In this document: positions 9,184 to 15,658 of the stretch, piece after piece
Numbering within the stretch: the stretch's first letter is position 1
Layout of the letters: each line of letters starts with the position of its first letter
Assembly (NCBI RefSeq): GCF_020171285.1
Contig: NZ_JAIUZI010000018.1
Coordinates: 1-61,281 of the forward strand
Source of the DNA: Seohaeicola saemankumensis
GTDB lineage: Bacteria > Pseudomonadota > Alphaproteobacteria > Rhodobacterales > Rhodobacteraceae
DNA length: 61,281 nucleotides
Reading direction: 5' to 3'
Notes under the pieces: generated by a model
Seen by the model: the letters and a program-made list of their open reading frames with translations, nothing else
The model's database searches: none
What the model was told of the DNA's origin: nothing
Position numbers and translations under genes: made by a program

Positions 9184-10299
9184 TCAGCGGACCGGTGCCG
9201 CATGTGGCCGGATCGACGGCAGCTGGACCGCGCCGCCGGCGCGCATCGTGTTCGGGCGGGACTGGCGGGCCGTGTTCCGGGCCATCAGCAGCAGGACGCC
9301 CCAGTAGGCGACAAGCAGAACGACCATCGTGGCGGCGTAAAGCGGCAGGGTTGCCGCAGCGCTGCGGTAGGCGGAGACCGCCAGCGCCTGATCCATCCGC
9401 AGGACGCCGGTAATCAGCCAGCCGCTTTGCACCGTGCCGCCCACGAACCACCCGGCCAGCAGCAGCGTCCACCCCGCCAGAGGCGACACCACGAGCCCGG
9501 CAAGGGCGGCAGGCGACAGACCGCCGGTCCGCGCGAGGTGCCACAGCAGGATCGTCGAGACCAGCAGAACCGAATACCCCAGTTGCAGCAGCCATGCCTC
9601 GGTCTGGAGCGGGGGCAGACCATAGCGCATCACGGTGTAGGTCAGCGCCAGCATCGAGGCCCCGGCGGACAGGTCGAGCCCGACCCGCAACGTCAGCGCG
9701 GCGTTCCGGGTCGGATCGCCGATCAGCTGCCGGTAGGCGGACAGCCCGGCCAGCAGGAACCCGGTGATCACCGCCGACCCCAGGACAAGCTGCAGCGACA
9801 GGAGCGCCGCCTGGGGGGTCAGGACAAACTCGCCAGCGGCGGTCGGATGACGCATCCAGCCGGCCAGGACCGCCGGCCAGAGCGCCGTCAGCGTCGCGCC
9901 GGTCGCGGCGAGGGCAACGGCGGCGGTTTCGATGCGTTCGGATACCCGGCCCGGCGCCAGAAAGGCGACCCCGAGCCCCAGCGCCTGAAGACAGACACCG
10001 ATCCCCGCAAGCGATATGGCCAGCGCAAATGCCGGGCCGGCCAGTTCCGCGAACCGGGGGAACGACAGGTCGGCCTGGAACAGCAGCGCCGCGCCCGAGA
10101 CGAAACCAAGCGCCAGCGTCACCGCGAATACCGGTAGCCAGAACCGGTAGGCATGCAACCAGACGCCCCCGCCCGGCACCGCAGCCCGGAGCCGGAAGAA
10201 CAGCAGCGCCCACCCCAGCGTCATGGTGACGGCGGGGAACAGCAGGTGGAAATAGGTCATCGCCCCGAATTGGATCCGGGACAGCACGAATGCGTCCAT
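9184..10299 (-). CDS. CydA-like membrane protein with lost haem and quinol-site residues
   Basis: A 371-residue integral membrane protein of about nine helices, clearly related to cytochrome bd subunit I: LSRIQFGAMTYFHLLFP (His18 aligns with E. coli His19) and AGWMRHPTAAGEF match well. By my hand alignment other key residues are gone. The His186 position reads Gln (LLSLQLVLGSAVITGF), the Glu99/Glu107 positions read Ser/Gln, VEAGWF becomes LLAGWF, the GRQPW signature is absent, and the whole Q-loop is missing (CydA is usually 440-520 residues). No cydB is adjacent. It is unlikely to be a working oxidase on its own. ATG 10299 is preferred over an upstream TTG at 10359 because it gives the usual CydA N-terminus. 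Confidence 0.72.
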   Translation of the reverse strand: MDAFVLSRIQFGAMTYFHLLFPAVTMTLGWALLFFRLRAAVPGGGVWLHAYRFWLPVFAVTLALGFVSGAALLFQADLSFPRFAELAGPAFALAISLAGIGVCLQALGLGVAFLAPGRVSERIETAAVALAATGATLTALWPAVLAGWMRHPTAAGEFVLTPQAALLSLQLVLGSAVITGFLLAGLSAYRQLIGDPTRNAALTLRVGLDLSAGASMLALTYTVMRYGLPPLQTEAWLLQLGYSVLLVSTILLWHLARTGGLSPAALAGLVVSPLAGWTLLLAGWFVGGTVQSGWLITGVLRMDQALAVSAYRSAAATLPLYAATMVVLLVAYWGVLLLMARNTARQSRPNTMRAGGAVQLPSIRPHAAPVR

Positions 10300-10399
10300 G
10301 AGTGCCCTGTGCGTTTGCGTTAACGGGAGGATGAGGGACAAATATTGAAAGGCACGCAAAATAACAGGGGCGTGCGACAGCAGGGCGCAGGTTCACAGG

Positions 10400-10420
10400 C
10401 AAAAAACGGGCGGTTTTTTG
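10400..10420 (-). terminator. terminator-like hairpin after the metal ABC operon
   Basis: Arms CAAAAAAC and GTTTTTTG flank a 5-nt GC loop (an 8-bp stem), about 60 nt after the last permease gene of the minus-strand transporter operon. The T-run is inside the stem, so read-through from either side would meet it. Confidence 0.55.
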
Positions 10421-10481
10421 TCGCTGATTGCATTTTGAGCGGCGTGGGGAACGGCTTTGACCGGCCGCATGGCGGCGGAGC

Positions 10482-11411
10482 CTACCCTTGTTGCGGTGCG
10501 CCGGTCCGGCTGCGGCAGGGGCCGAACAGCGCCGCCAGGGCCAGGATCACCCCGGACATGGTGGCGATCATCCCCGCCGCGCTGACCGCGTCCCGCGCGC
10601 CCAGCCAGAGCGGGCCGTAACCGGCCAGAACATAGCCCGACACGGCGGCGATCACGGCAAACAGCACGCTCCAGCCGACCTGTGTTTCCAGCCGGTCGGT
10701 CATCATCCGGGCGGCGGCGGGGGGACAGATGAACATCGCGATCACGATGATCGAGCCGACGGCATCAAAGGCCGCCACCGCCGCGACCGCCGCGACGATA
10801 ACAAGGGCAAGACCCAGCGCCGGCGTGTGAATGCCCATGGTGCGGGCAAAGCCTTCGTCGAAGGTGGACAGCTTGAGCGGCCGCCAGAGCACCAGCGTGA
10901 ACAGCAGCACCGCCAGCAGGGTCACCGCCATGCGCGGCAGTTCGGGCGGCAGGCCGCCCAATGCCTGCGGGTCGAGCAGCGAAGCCCAGCCCGTGGCATC
11001 CAGCCAAATCAGGCTTTCCAGATTGCCATAGAGCGCATGTTCCACGTCCAGATGCACCGATGAGGTGTCCGATTGTTCCAGCAGCAGCACCCCGGCGGCG
11101 AACATGGTGGTGAACACCACGCCCATGGCCGCCCCCGGTTCGATCCGGCCCAGACGGCGGATCGCCTCGATCAGGATCACGGCGAGAATCGCGGCCCCGG
11201 CGGCGCCCAGCATCATCGGGAGCGTCGCAATCGTGCCGGTGATCAGAAAGGCCACCACGATCCCCGGCAGCACCACGTGGCTGATCGCGTCGCCGATCAG
11301 CGCCTGCCGCCGCAGCACCAGGAAATTGCCGGGCAGCGCGCAGGCGACAGCGGCAAAGATGCCGATCAGCAGCGGCGTCAGCGACAGCGGGACAAATTCG
11401 GCACCGGTCAT
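10482..11411 (-). CDS. metal ABC transporter permease, SitD/TroD type
   Basis: A 309-residue ABC-3 family permease with eight or nine hydrophobic helices. Conserved segments include LRRQALIGDAISHVVLPGI near residue 35 (cytoplasmic coupling region) and VAAFDAVGSIIVIAMFICPPAAARM, where the membrane metal path lies. It is the second permease of a four-gene operon with one binding protein, one ATPase and two permeases, the SitABCD/TroABCD layout for Mn2+, Fe2+ or Zn2+ import. Its ATG overlaps the stop of the first permease as ATGA. A terminator-like hairpin follows. Confidence 0.9.
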   Translation of the reverse strand: MTGAEFVPLSLTPLLIGIFAAVACALPGNFLVLRRQALIGDAISHVVLPGIVVAFLITGTIATLPMMLGAAGAAILAVILIEAIRRLGRIEPGAAMGVVFTTMFAAGVLLLEQSDTSSVHLDVEHALYGNLESLIWLDATGWASLLDPQALGGLPPELPRMAVTLLAVLLFTLVLWRPLKLSTFDEGFARTMGIHTPALGLALVIVAAVAAVAAFDAVGSIIVIAMFICPPAAARMMTDRLETQVGWSVLFAVIAAVSGYVLAGYGPLWLGARDAVSAAGMIATMSGVILALAALFGPCRSRTGAPQQG

Positions 11412-12613
11412 GCGCCCACCCCCTTTGGTCCGCCGATGCGGCGGTCGATCTCGGCGATCTGGTCGCGGGTCAGCACGGTTTCGATGTCGCGCAACCCGTC
11501 GTAGAGCGCAGCAGCGGCTTCGTGCGCGAGATCGCCCCGGACGATTTCCCAGCGCCGTTCGTCGCGCAGGGCCTTGGCGGCGCGCGCGCGGCCTTCGTCG
11601 GTGGCGACCCCGTCGGCGCGCGCCAGACCGGCGCGGCGCAGCAACCGCAGGGTCAGGCGTTCGTAGATCGGCTGGCCCTGCGCCAGCGCCAGCAACCCCT
11701 GCCGCAGGTGAACACGACGCTGGAACCGCATATGGCGCAGCACGGCGGCCAGAACCCCGCGACCGGGGGCCAGCAGCAGCGAAACGGCAAAGAGCGCGAA
11801 GCCGACCAGCACGATGATCGGCCCGGTGGGCAGGTTCGGGGCCGAGGCCGAAATCGCCGCACCGACATAGCCGGACAGCCCGCCAAAGACACCGGCCAGC
11901 AGCACCACCCGGTCCGACCGTTCGGACCAGAACCGCGCCGCAACCGGCGGGATAATCAGCAGCGCGACGATCAGGATCAGCCCGACGATTTTCAGCCCGA
12001 CAACGGTCACCGCCATCACCAGCCCCATCATGGCCAGATCGACCCGATGCACCGGCACTCCGCGGGACACGGCGAATTCCGGGTCAAAGGCGACAAGGGT
12101 CATCGGCCGGCGCAGCAACAGGATTACCGCCAGCGTCAGCGCGCCGCCGATGGCGATGATCATCGCGTCGGAAAACAGCATCCCGGCGGTGGATCCGAGC
12201 AGGAACCCTTCGAGCCCGGCCTGACGCCCCGATCCCATGGTCTGGATCACGGTCAGAAGCACGATGCCAAAGCCGAAGAACACCGACAGCACCGCGCCGA
12301 TGGCGGCATCCTCGGCCAGCCGGGTGCGGCGGGTCAGCCAGCTGAGGCACATCAGCCCGGCGGTCGCCGAAAGCGCGGACCCGGCCAGCAGGCCGATCAG
12401 GTTGCGCCCGTCGCCGCCCAGCGCGACCATGAGGATAAAGGCCAGCCCGACGCCCGGTAGGGTCGCATGGCTGACCGCGTCGCTGACCAGGGCCCGTTTG
12501 CGCAGGAACAGGAAGGTGCCGGTCACACCGGCGGCGATACCGAGGAGCGTCGCGCCGATGGCCACCAGCGTCGCGTTATACCCCAATTGCAGGAGCAGCG
12601 CGTCCCAGAGCAT
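11408..12613 (-). CDS. metal ABC transporter permease (SitC/TroC type) with fused C-terminal DtxR-like winged helix
   Basis: A 401-residue protein in two parts. Residues 1 to about 290 form an ABC-3 permease (FLRKRALVSDAVSHATLPGVG, IVALLIIPPVAARF). Residues about 295-401 are soluble and basic and read like a winged-helix domain: LRLLRRAGLARADGVATDEG followed by helical ARAAKALRDERRWE and a final DQIAEIDRRIG. Such tails resemble the DNA-binding domain of MntR/DtxR regulators. Whether this one binds DNA or only stabilises the transporter is unknown. ATG 12613 is used because the upstream extension overlaps the ATPase gene. Confidence 0.88.
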   Translation of the reverse strand: MLWDALLLQLGYNATLVAIGATLLGIAAGVTGTFLFLRKRALVSDAVSHATLPGVGLAFILMVALGGDGRNLIGLLAGSALSATAGLMCLSWLTRRTRLAEDAAIGAVLSVFFGFGIVLLTVIQTMGSGRQAGLEGFLLGSTAGMLFSDAMIIAIGGALTLAVILLLRRPMTLVAFDPEFAVSRGVPVHRVDLAMMGLVMAVTVVGLKIVGLILIVALLIIPPVAARFWSERSDRVVLLAGVFGGLSGYVGAAISASAPNLPTGPIIVLVGFALFAVSLLLAPGRGVLAAVLRHMRFQRRVHLRQGLLALAQGQPIYERLTLRLLRRAGLARADGVATDEGRARAAKALRDERRWEIVRGDLAHEAAAALYDGLRDIETVLTRDQIAEIDRRIGGPKGVGA

Positions 12614-12617
12614 GGCC

Positions 12618-13424
12618 CTAGCCCAAAGCCCGCGCCAGTTGATCGACCTGTGCCGTGGCCAGACGCCCGCCATAGGCGGCCTGCAGGGTGTCGGCGGTAA
12701 AGGCCTCGGCCACCGGGCCTTCGGCGATCTTGCGGGTGTTGATCAGGAAGACATTGTCGAAATAATCCGCCACGGTGGCCAGGTCGTGATGCACCACCAC
12801 CACCGTCTTGCCCTCGGCGCGCAGCGATTTCAACACGCTGATGATGGCCTTTTCCGTGGCCGCATCGACCCCGGCAAAGGGTTCGTCCAGCAGGTAGATA
12901 TCGGCCGCCTGCGCCAGCGCGCGGGCGAGGAACACCCGCTGTTGCTGGCCGCCGGACAGCTGCCCGATCTGGCGTTTGGCGAAATCCTGCATGCCGACGC
13001 GGGCGAGGCATTCCATCGCGCGTTTGCGGTGGCCACCGCGAATGCGGCGCAGCAGGCCCAGTTCACGGTAGAGGCCCATCAGCACCACGTCGATGACGCG
13101 CGTCGGGAAATCCCAGTCGATGCTGGCGCGCTGCGGCACATAGGCGATGCGCGCGCGCTGCTGTTCCAGCGGCTGGCCAAAGACCTGCACCTGGCCGGAC
13201 AGCGGTTTGACGATGCCCAGCGCGGCCTTGAGCAGGGTCGATTTGCCGGCGCCGTTGGGGCCGATGATGGCGGTCATTGCGCCGGGCTGTACTGTCATGT
13301 CGACCGAGAACACGGCCGGTTTCTGGCCGTAGGACACCGTCAGACCCCGGATCGCCAGCGGGCTGGTTTCGATCCCGCTGTCTGTCAGGGTCTGACCCTG
13401 GGCGGTTGCGAGTTCAAGTGTCAT
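12618..13424 (-). CDS. metal ABC transporter ATP-binding protein (SitB/TroB type)
   Basis: A 268-residue ABC ATPase. Walker A is GPNGAGKST (55-63), the signature is LSGGQ (156-160), Walker B is IYLLDEP (176-182), and the switch histidine lies in VVVHHD near 212. It powers the two permeases encoded downstream. ATG 13424 follows the stop of the binding-protein gene after a single base, and a longer frame upstream lies within that gene. An N-terminal extension of about 20 residues precedes the first conserved beta strand. The metal is most likely Mn2+, with Zn2+ or Fe2+ as alternatives. Confidence 0.92.
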   Translation of the reverse strand: MTLELATAQGQTLTDSGIETSPLAIRGLTVSYGQKPAVFSVDMTVQPGAMTAIIGPNGAGKSTLLKAALGIVKPLSGQVQVFGQPLEQQRARIAYVPQRASIDWDFPTRVIDVVLMGLYRELGLLRRIRGGHRKRAMECLARVGMQDFAKRQIGQLSGGQQQRVFLARALAQAADIYLLDEPFAGVDAATEKAIISVLKSLRAEGKTVVVVHHDLATVADYFDNVFLINTRKIAEGPVAEAFTADTLQAAYGGRLATAQVDQLARALG

Positions 13425-13425
13425 A

Positions 13426-14406
13426 TCAGCTCCCTGCCGAGAGGCGGCCCGACATGCCGCGCGGCGGCACATCCGCGCCCAGTGCTCCGGCGATCACGGT
13501 CACGTTGTGGTCTATCATGCCGATGTAGGTGCCCTCGTAGGTGCCCTCGGCCCCCATGGCATCGCTGAACAGCTCGCCGCCGATGCGGACCTGGTGCCCC
13601 CTGGACGCGGCGCCTTCGATCAGGGCGCGCATGTTGCGGTCCGAGACCGAGCTTTCGACAAAGACGGCACCGATCCGGCGATCCACGAGGGTATCGACCA
13701 GCGTGCTGATACGGTTCAGCCCCGCCTCGCTTTCGGTGGAAATCCCCTGAATACCCATGACCTCGAGCCCGTAGGCCGCGCCGAAGTATCCAAAGGCGTC
13801 GTGGGCGGTCACAAGAACCCGCGCCTGCGGCGGTATCTGCGCCAGGCTCTGCGCGGCATAGGTCGCCAGCGCGTCCAGATCGGCCAGATGCGCGGTTGCG
13901 TTGGCGGCAAAGACATCCGCCGCCTCGGGGCGGGCATCGCTGAGCGCCAATTGGACCTGCTCGACAACCCGTTTCCACAGGTCGGGCGCCATCCAGACAT
14001 GCGGATCGAACTTGTCCGCATAATCGTCATGGGCGCGCAGGACGTCGCGCGGCAGGCCATCGGCCACCGCCACGACACGACGTTTGCGGGCCAGGTCGTG
14101 AAAGAATTCCTGCATCTGCGCCTCGAGGTACAGACCGTGCCACAGCACCAGATCGGCGCGGGTCATGGCGACGATGTCGCTGCGGGTCTGACGGTAGGCA
14201 TGCGGATCAACCCCCGGCCCCATCAGCGCCCGAACCGTAACCTGATCGCCGCCGACCTGGCGCGCGGCATCGGCAATCATGCCGGTGGTGGCGACCACGT
14301 TCAGCGGGGTCCCGGCAAAAGCCGCGCGACCGGTCAGCGGCAGCAGGGCCGTTCCGGCAAGCCCGCCCAGAAGCGCGCGGCGGTTGATCGTGGCATAGGG
14401 AATCAT
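13426..14406 (-). CDS. metal ABC transporter substrate-binding protein (SitA/TroA/ZnuA family), Tat-type signal
   Basis: A 326-residue periplasmic cluster A-I binding protein. The N-terminus MIPYATINRRALLGGLAG has a twin-arginine pair before a hydrophobic stretch, suggesting Tat export. Putative metal ligands are His69 (DPHAY), His136 (DPHVW), His202 (HDAFGYF) and Asp299 (MIDHN). His at the third site resembles ZnuA and TroA rather than the Glu of PsaA-type Mn proteins. However, the His-rich loop of ZnuA is absent. It is the first gene of the operon, downstream of two Fur-family-like sites. The metal specificity is open between Mn and Zn. Confidence 0.9.
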   Translation of the reverse strand: MIPYATINRRALLGGLAGTALLPLTGRAAFAGTPLNVVATTGMIADAARQVGGDQVTVRALMGPGVDPHAYRQTRSDIVAMTRADLVLWHGLYLEAQMQEFFHDLARKRRVVAVADGLPRDVLRAHDDYADKFDPHVWMAPDLWKRVVEQVQLALSDARPEAADVFAANATAHLADLDALATYAAQSLAQIPPQARVLVTAHDAFGYFGAAYGLEVMGIQGISTESEAGLNRISTLVDTLVDRRIGAVFVESSVSDRNMRALIEGAASRGHQVRIGGELFSDAMGAEGTYEGTYIGMIDHNVTVIAGALGADVPPRGMSGRLSAGS

Positions 14407-14440
14407 CGTGATGTCCTGTCTATCCTTCGACAGACTGAAT

Positions 14441-14491
14441 ATGAGAACCATTCGCAACTCTGTCAATGTTATTGCGACTTATTCGCAATAA
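14441..14491. promoter_or_regulatory. Fur-family-like operator pair (Mur/Fur/Zur type)
   Basis: A perfect inverted repeat has arms TTATTGCGA (14469-14477) and TCGCAATAA (14483-14491) separated by 5 nt. A second imperfect site ATGAGAACCATTCGCAA (14441-14457) sits nearer the transporter start. The TTGCGA-N5-TCGCAA shape resembles operators of alphaproteobacterial Fur-superfamily metalloregulators. It lies between the metal transporter operon and deoC, 35 to 85 nt upstream of the transporter ATG, so metal-dependent repression of the transporter is the likely role. Confidence 0.68.
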
Positions 14492-14593
14492 GAAGCGAGG
14501 AGCCGCCTGTTTACCGTGCAGTTGCCGCAGCCCCGGCTTGCCAAGCTGCCGCACCCATGCCAGCCTGCCGACTGCAACCCGCAGGGAAATCCG

Positions 14594-15583
14594 ATGGAAA
14601 CCGACAGTCTTGAACGCACGGCGCATCTGCCGCAGATCACCGAAGCGCGCAATCCGGGCATGGAACTGGACATGAACTGGGTTCGGTCCGTGCAGGCCAA
14701 TACCTCGGCGATTGAACGCCGTGCCGCCACCCTGCCCGGCCGCCGGTCGGTCAAGAAAGCCTATCAGGCGGCCTGGCTGGCCCGCGCGATCACCTGCATC
14801 GACCTGACCACCCTGTCGGGCGACGATACCGCGCGGCGGGTCGAACGGCTGTGCGCCAAGGCGCGCCAGCCGGTGCGTGCCGACCTGCTGGCGGCGCTGG
14901 GGCTCGACCCGATCACGGTTGGGGCGGTCTGTGTGTATCACGACATGATCGCGCCGGCGGTTGCGGCGCTGGAGGGCTCGGGCATCCCGGTGGCCGCGGT
15001 CAGCACCGGCTTTCCGGCCGGGCTGTCGCCGTTTCACCTGCGGCTGGCCGAAATCGGCGAAAGCGTGGCGGCGGGCGCGGCGGAAATCGACATCGTGATC
15101 TCGCGCCGGCACGTGCTGGAGGGTAACTGGCAGGCGCTCTACGACGAGATGCGCGCCTTTCGCGCCGCCTGCGGACCGGCGCATGTCAAGGCGATCCTGG
15201 CGACCGGTGAATTGGGCACGCTGCGCAACGTGGCGCGCGCCTCGCTGGTCTGCATGATGGCGGGGGCGGATTTCATCAAGACCTCGACCGGCAAGGAAAG
15301 CGTGAACGCCACGCTGCCGGTGTCGCTGGTGATGATCCGCGCGATCCGCGCCTATCACGAGGCGACCGGGTATCGGGTCGGTTACAAACCCGCCGGCGGC
15401 ATATCCAAGGCCAAGGACGCGCTGGTCTACCTGTCGCTGATGAAAGAGGAACTGGGCGACCGCTGGCTGCGGCCGGATCTGTTCCGGTTCGGCGCCAGCT
15501 CGCTGCTGGGCGATATCGAACGGCAATTGGAACACCATGTCACCGGCGCCTATTCGGCCGGCTACCGCCATGCGATGGGGTGA
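14594..15583 (+). CDS. deoC: deoxyribose-phosphate aldolase
   Basis: A 329-residue class I aldolase (EC 4.1.2.4) splitting 2-deoxyribose-5-phosphate into glyceraldehyde-3-phosphate and acetaldehyde. The Schiff-base lysine lies in DFIKTSTGK (Lys229), the second active-site lysine in YKPAGGI (Lys265), and the acidic residue in CIDLTTL (Asp70). ATG 14594 follows AGGGA at good spacing; an upstream GTG at 14516 adds a low-complexity leader. The acetaldehyde product could be taken by the aldehyde dehydrogenase encoded 75 nt downstream. A twin-hairpin element lies 9 nt after the stop. Confidence 0.95.
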   Translation: METDSLERTAHLPQITEARNPGMELDMNWVRSVQANTSAIERRAATLPGRRSVKKAYQAAWLARAITCIDLTTLSGDDTARRVERLCAKARQPVRADLLAALGLDPITVGAVCVYHDMIAPAVAALEGSGIPVAAVSTGFPAGLSPFHLRLAEIGESVAAGAAEIDIVISRRHVLEGNWQALYDEMRAFRAACGPAHVKAILATGELGTLRNVARASLVCMMAGADFIKTSTGKESVNATLPVSLVMIRAIRAYHEATGYRVGYKPAGGISKAKDALVYLSLMKEELGDRWLRPDLFRFGASSLLGDIERQLEHHVTGAYSAGYRHAMG

Positions 15584-15591
15584 GGCTGTGA

Positions 15592-15638
15592 CCGGAATTT
15601 TTGAAAAATTCCGGGCCGTTTTCTTTCAAAGAAAACGG
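15592..15638. repeat. twin-hairpin element, copy 1
   Basis: Two adjacent 23-nt hairpins. The first (15592-15614) has arms CCGGAATTTT and AAAATTCCGG with loop TGA. The second (15616-15638) has arms CCGTTTTCTT and AAGAAAACGG with loop TCA. A single G separates them. It lies 9 nt after the deoC stop and 20 nt before the next start. Three more copies share the 23-1-23 geometry with different stem bases. Confidence 0.85.
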
Positions 15639-15658
15639 TTGCAACGGAGGAGTCAGCA

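Noticed and set aside
10345..10620. Possible small gene upstream of the metal transporter genes
   Set aside because: No ribosome site and overlaps the permease 3' end; no recognisable protein features.
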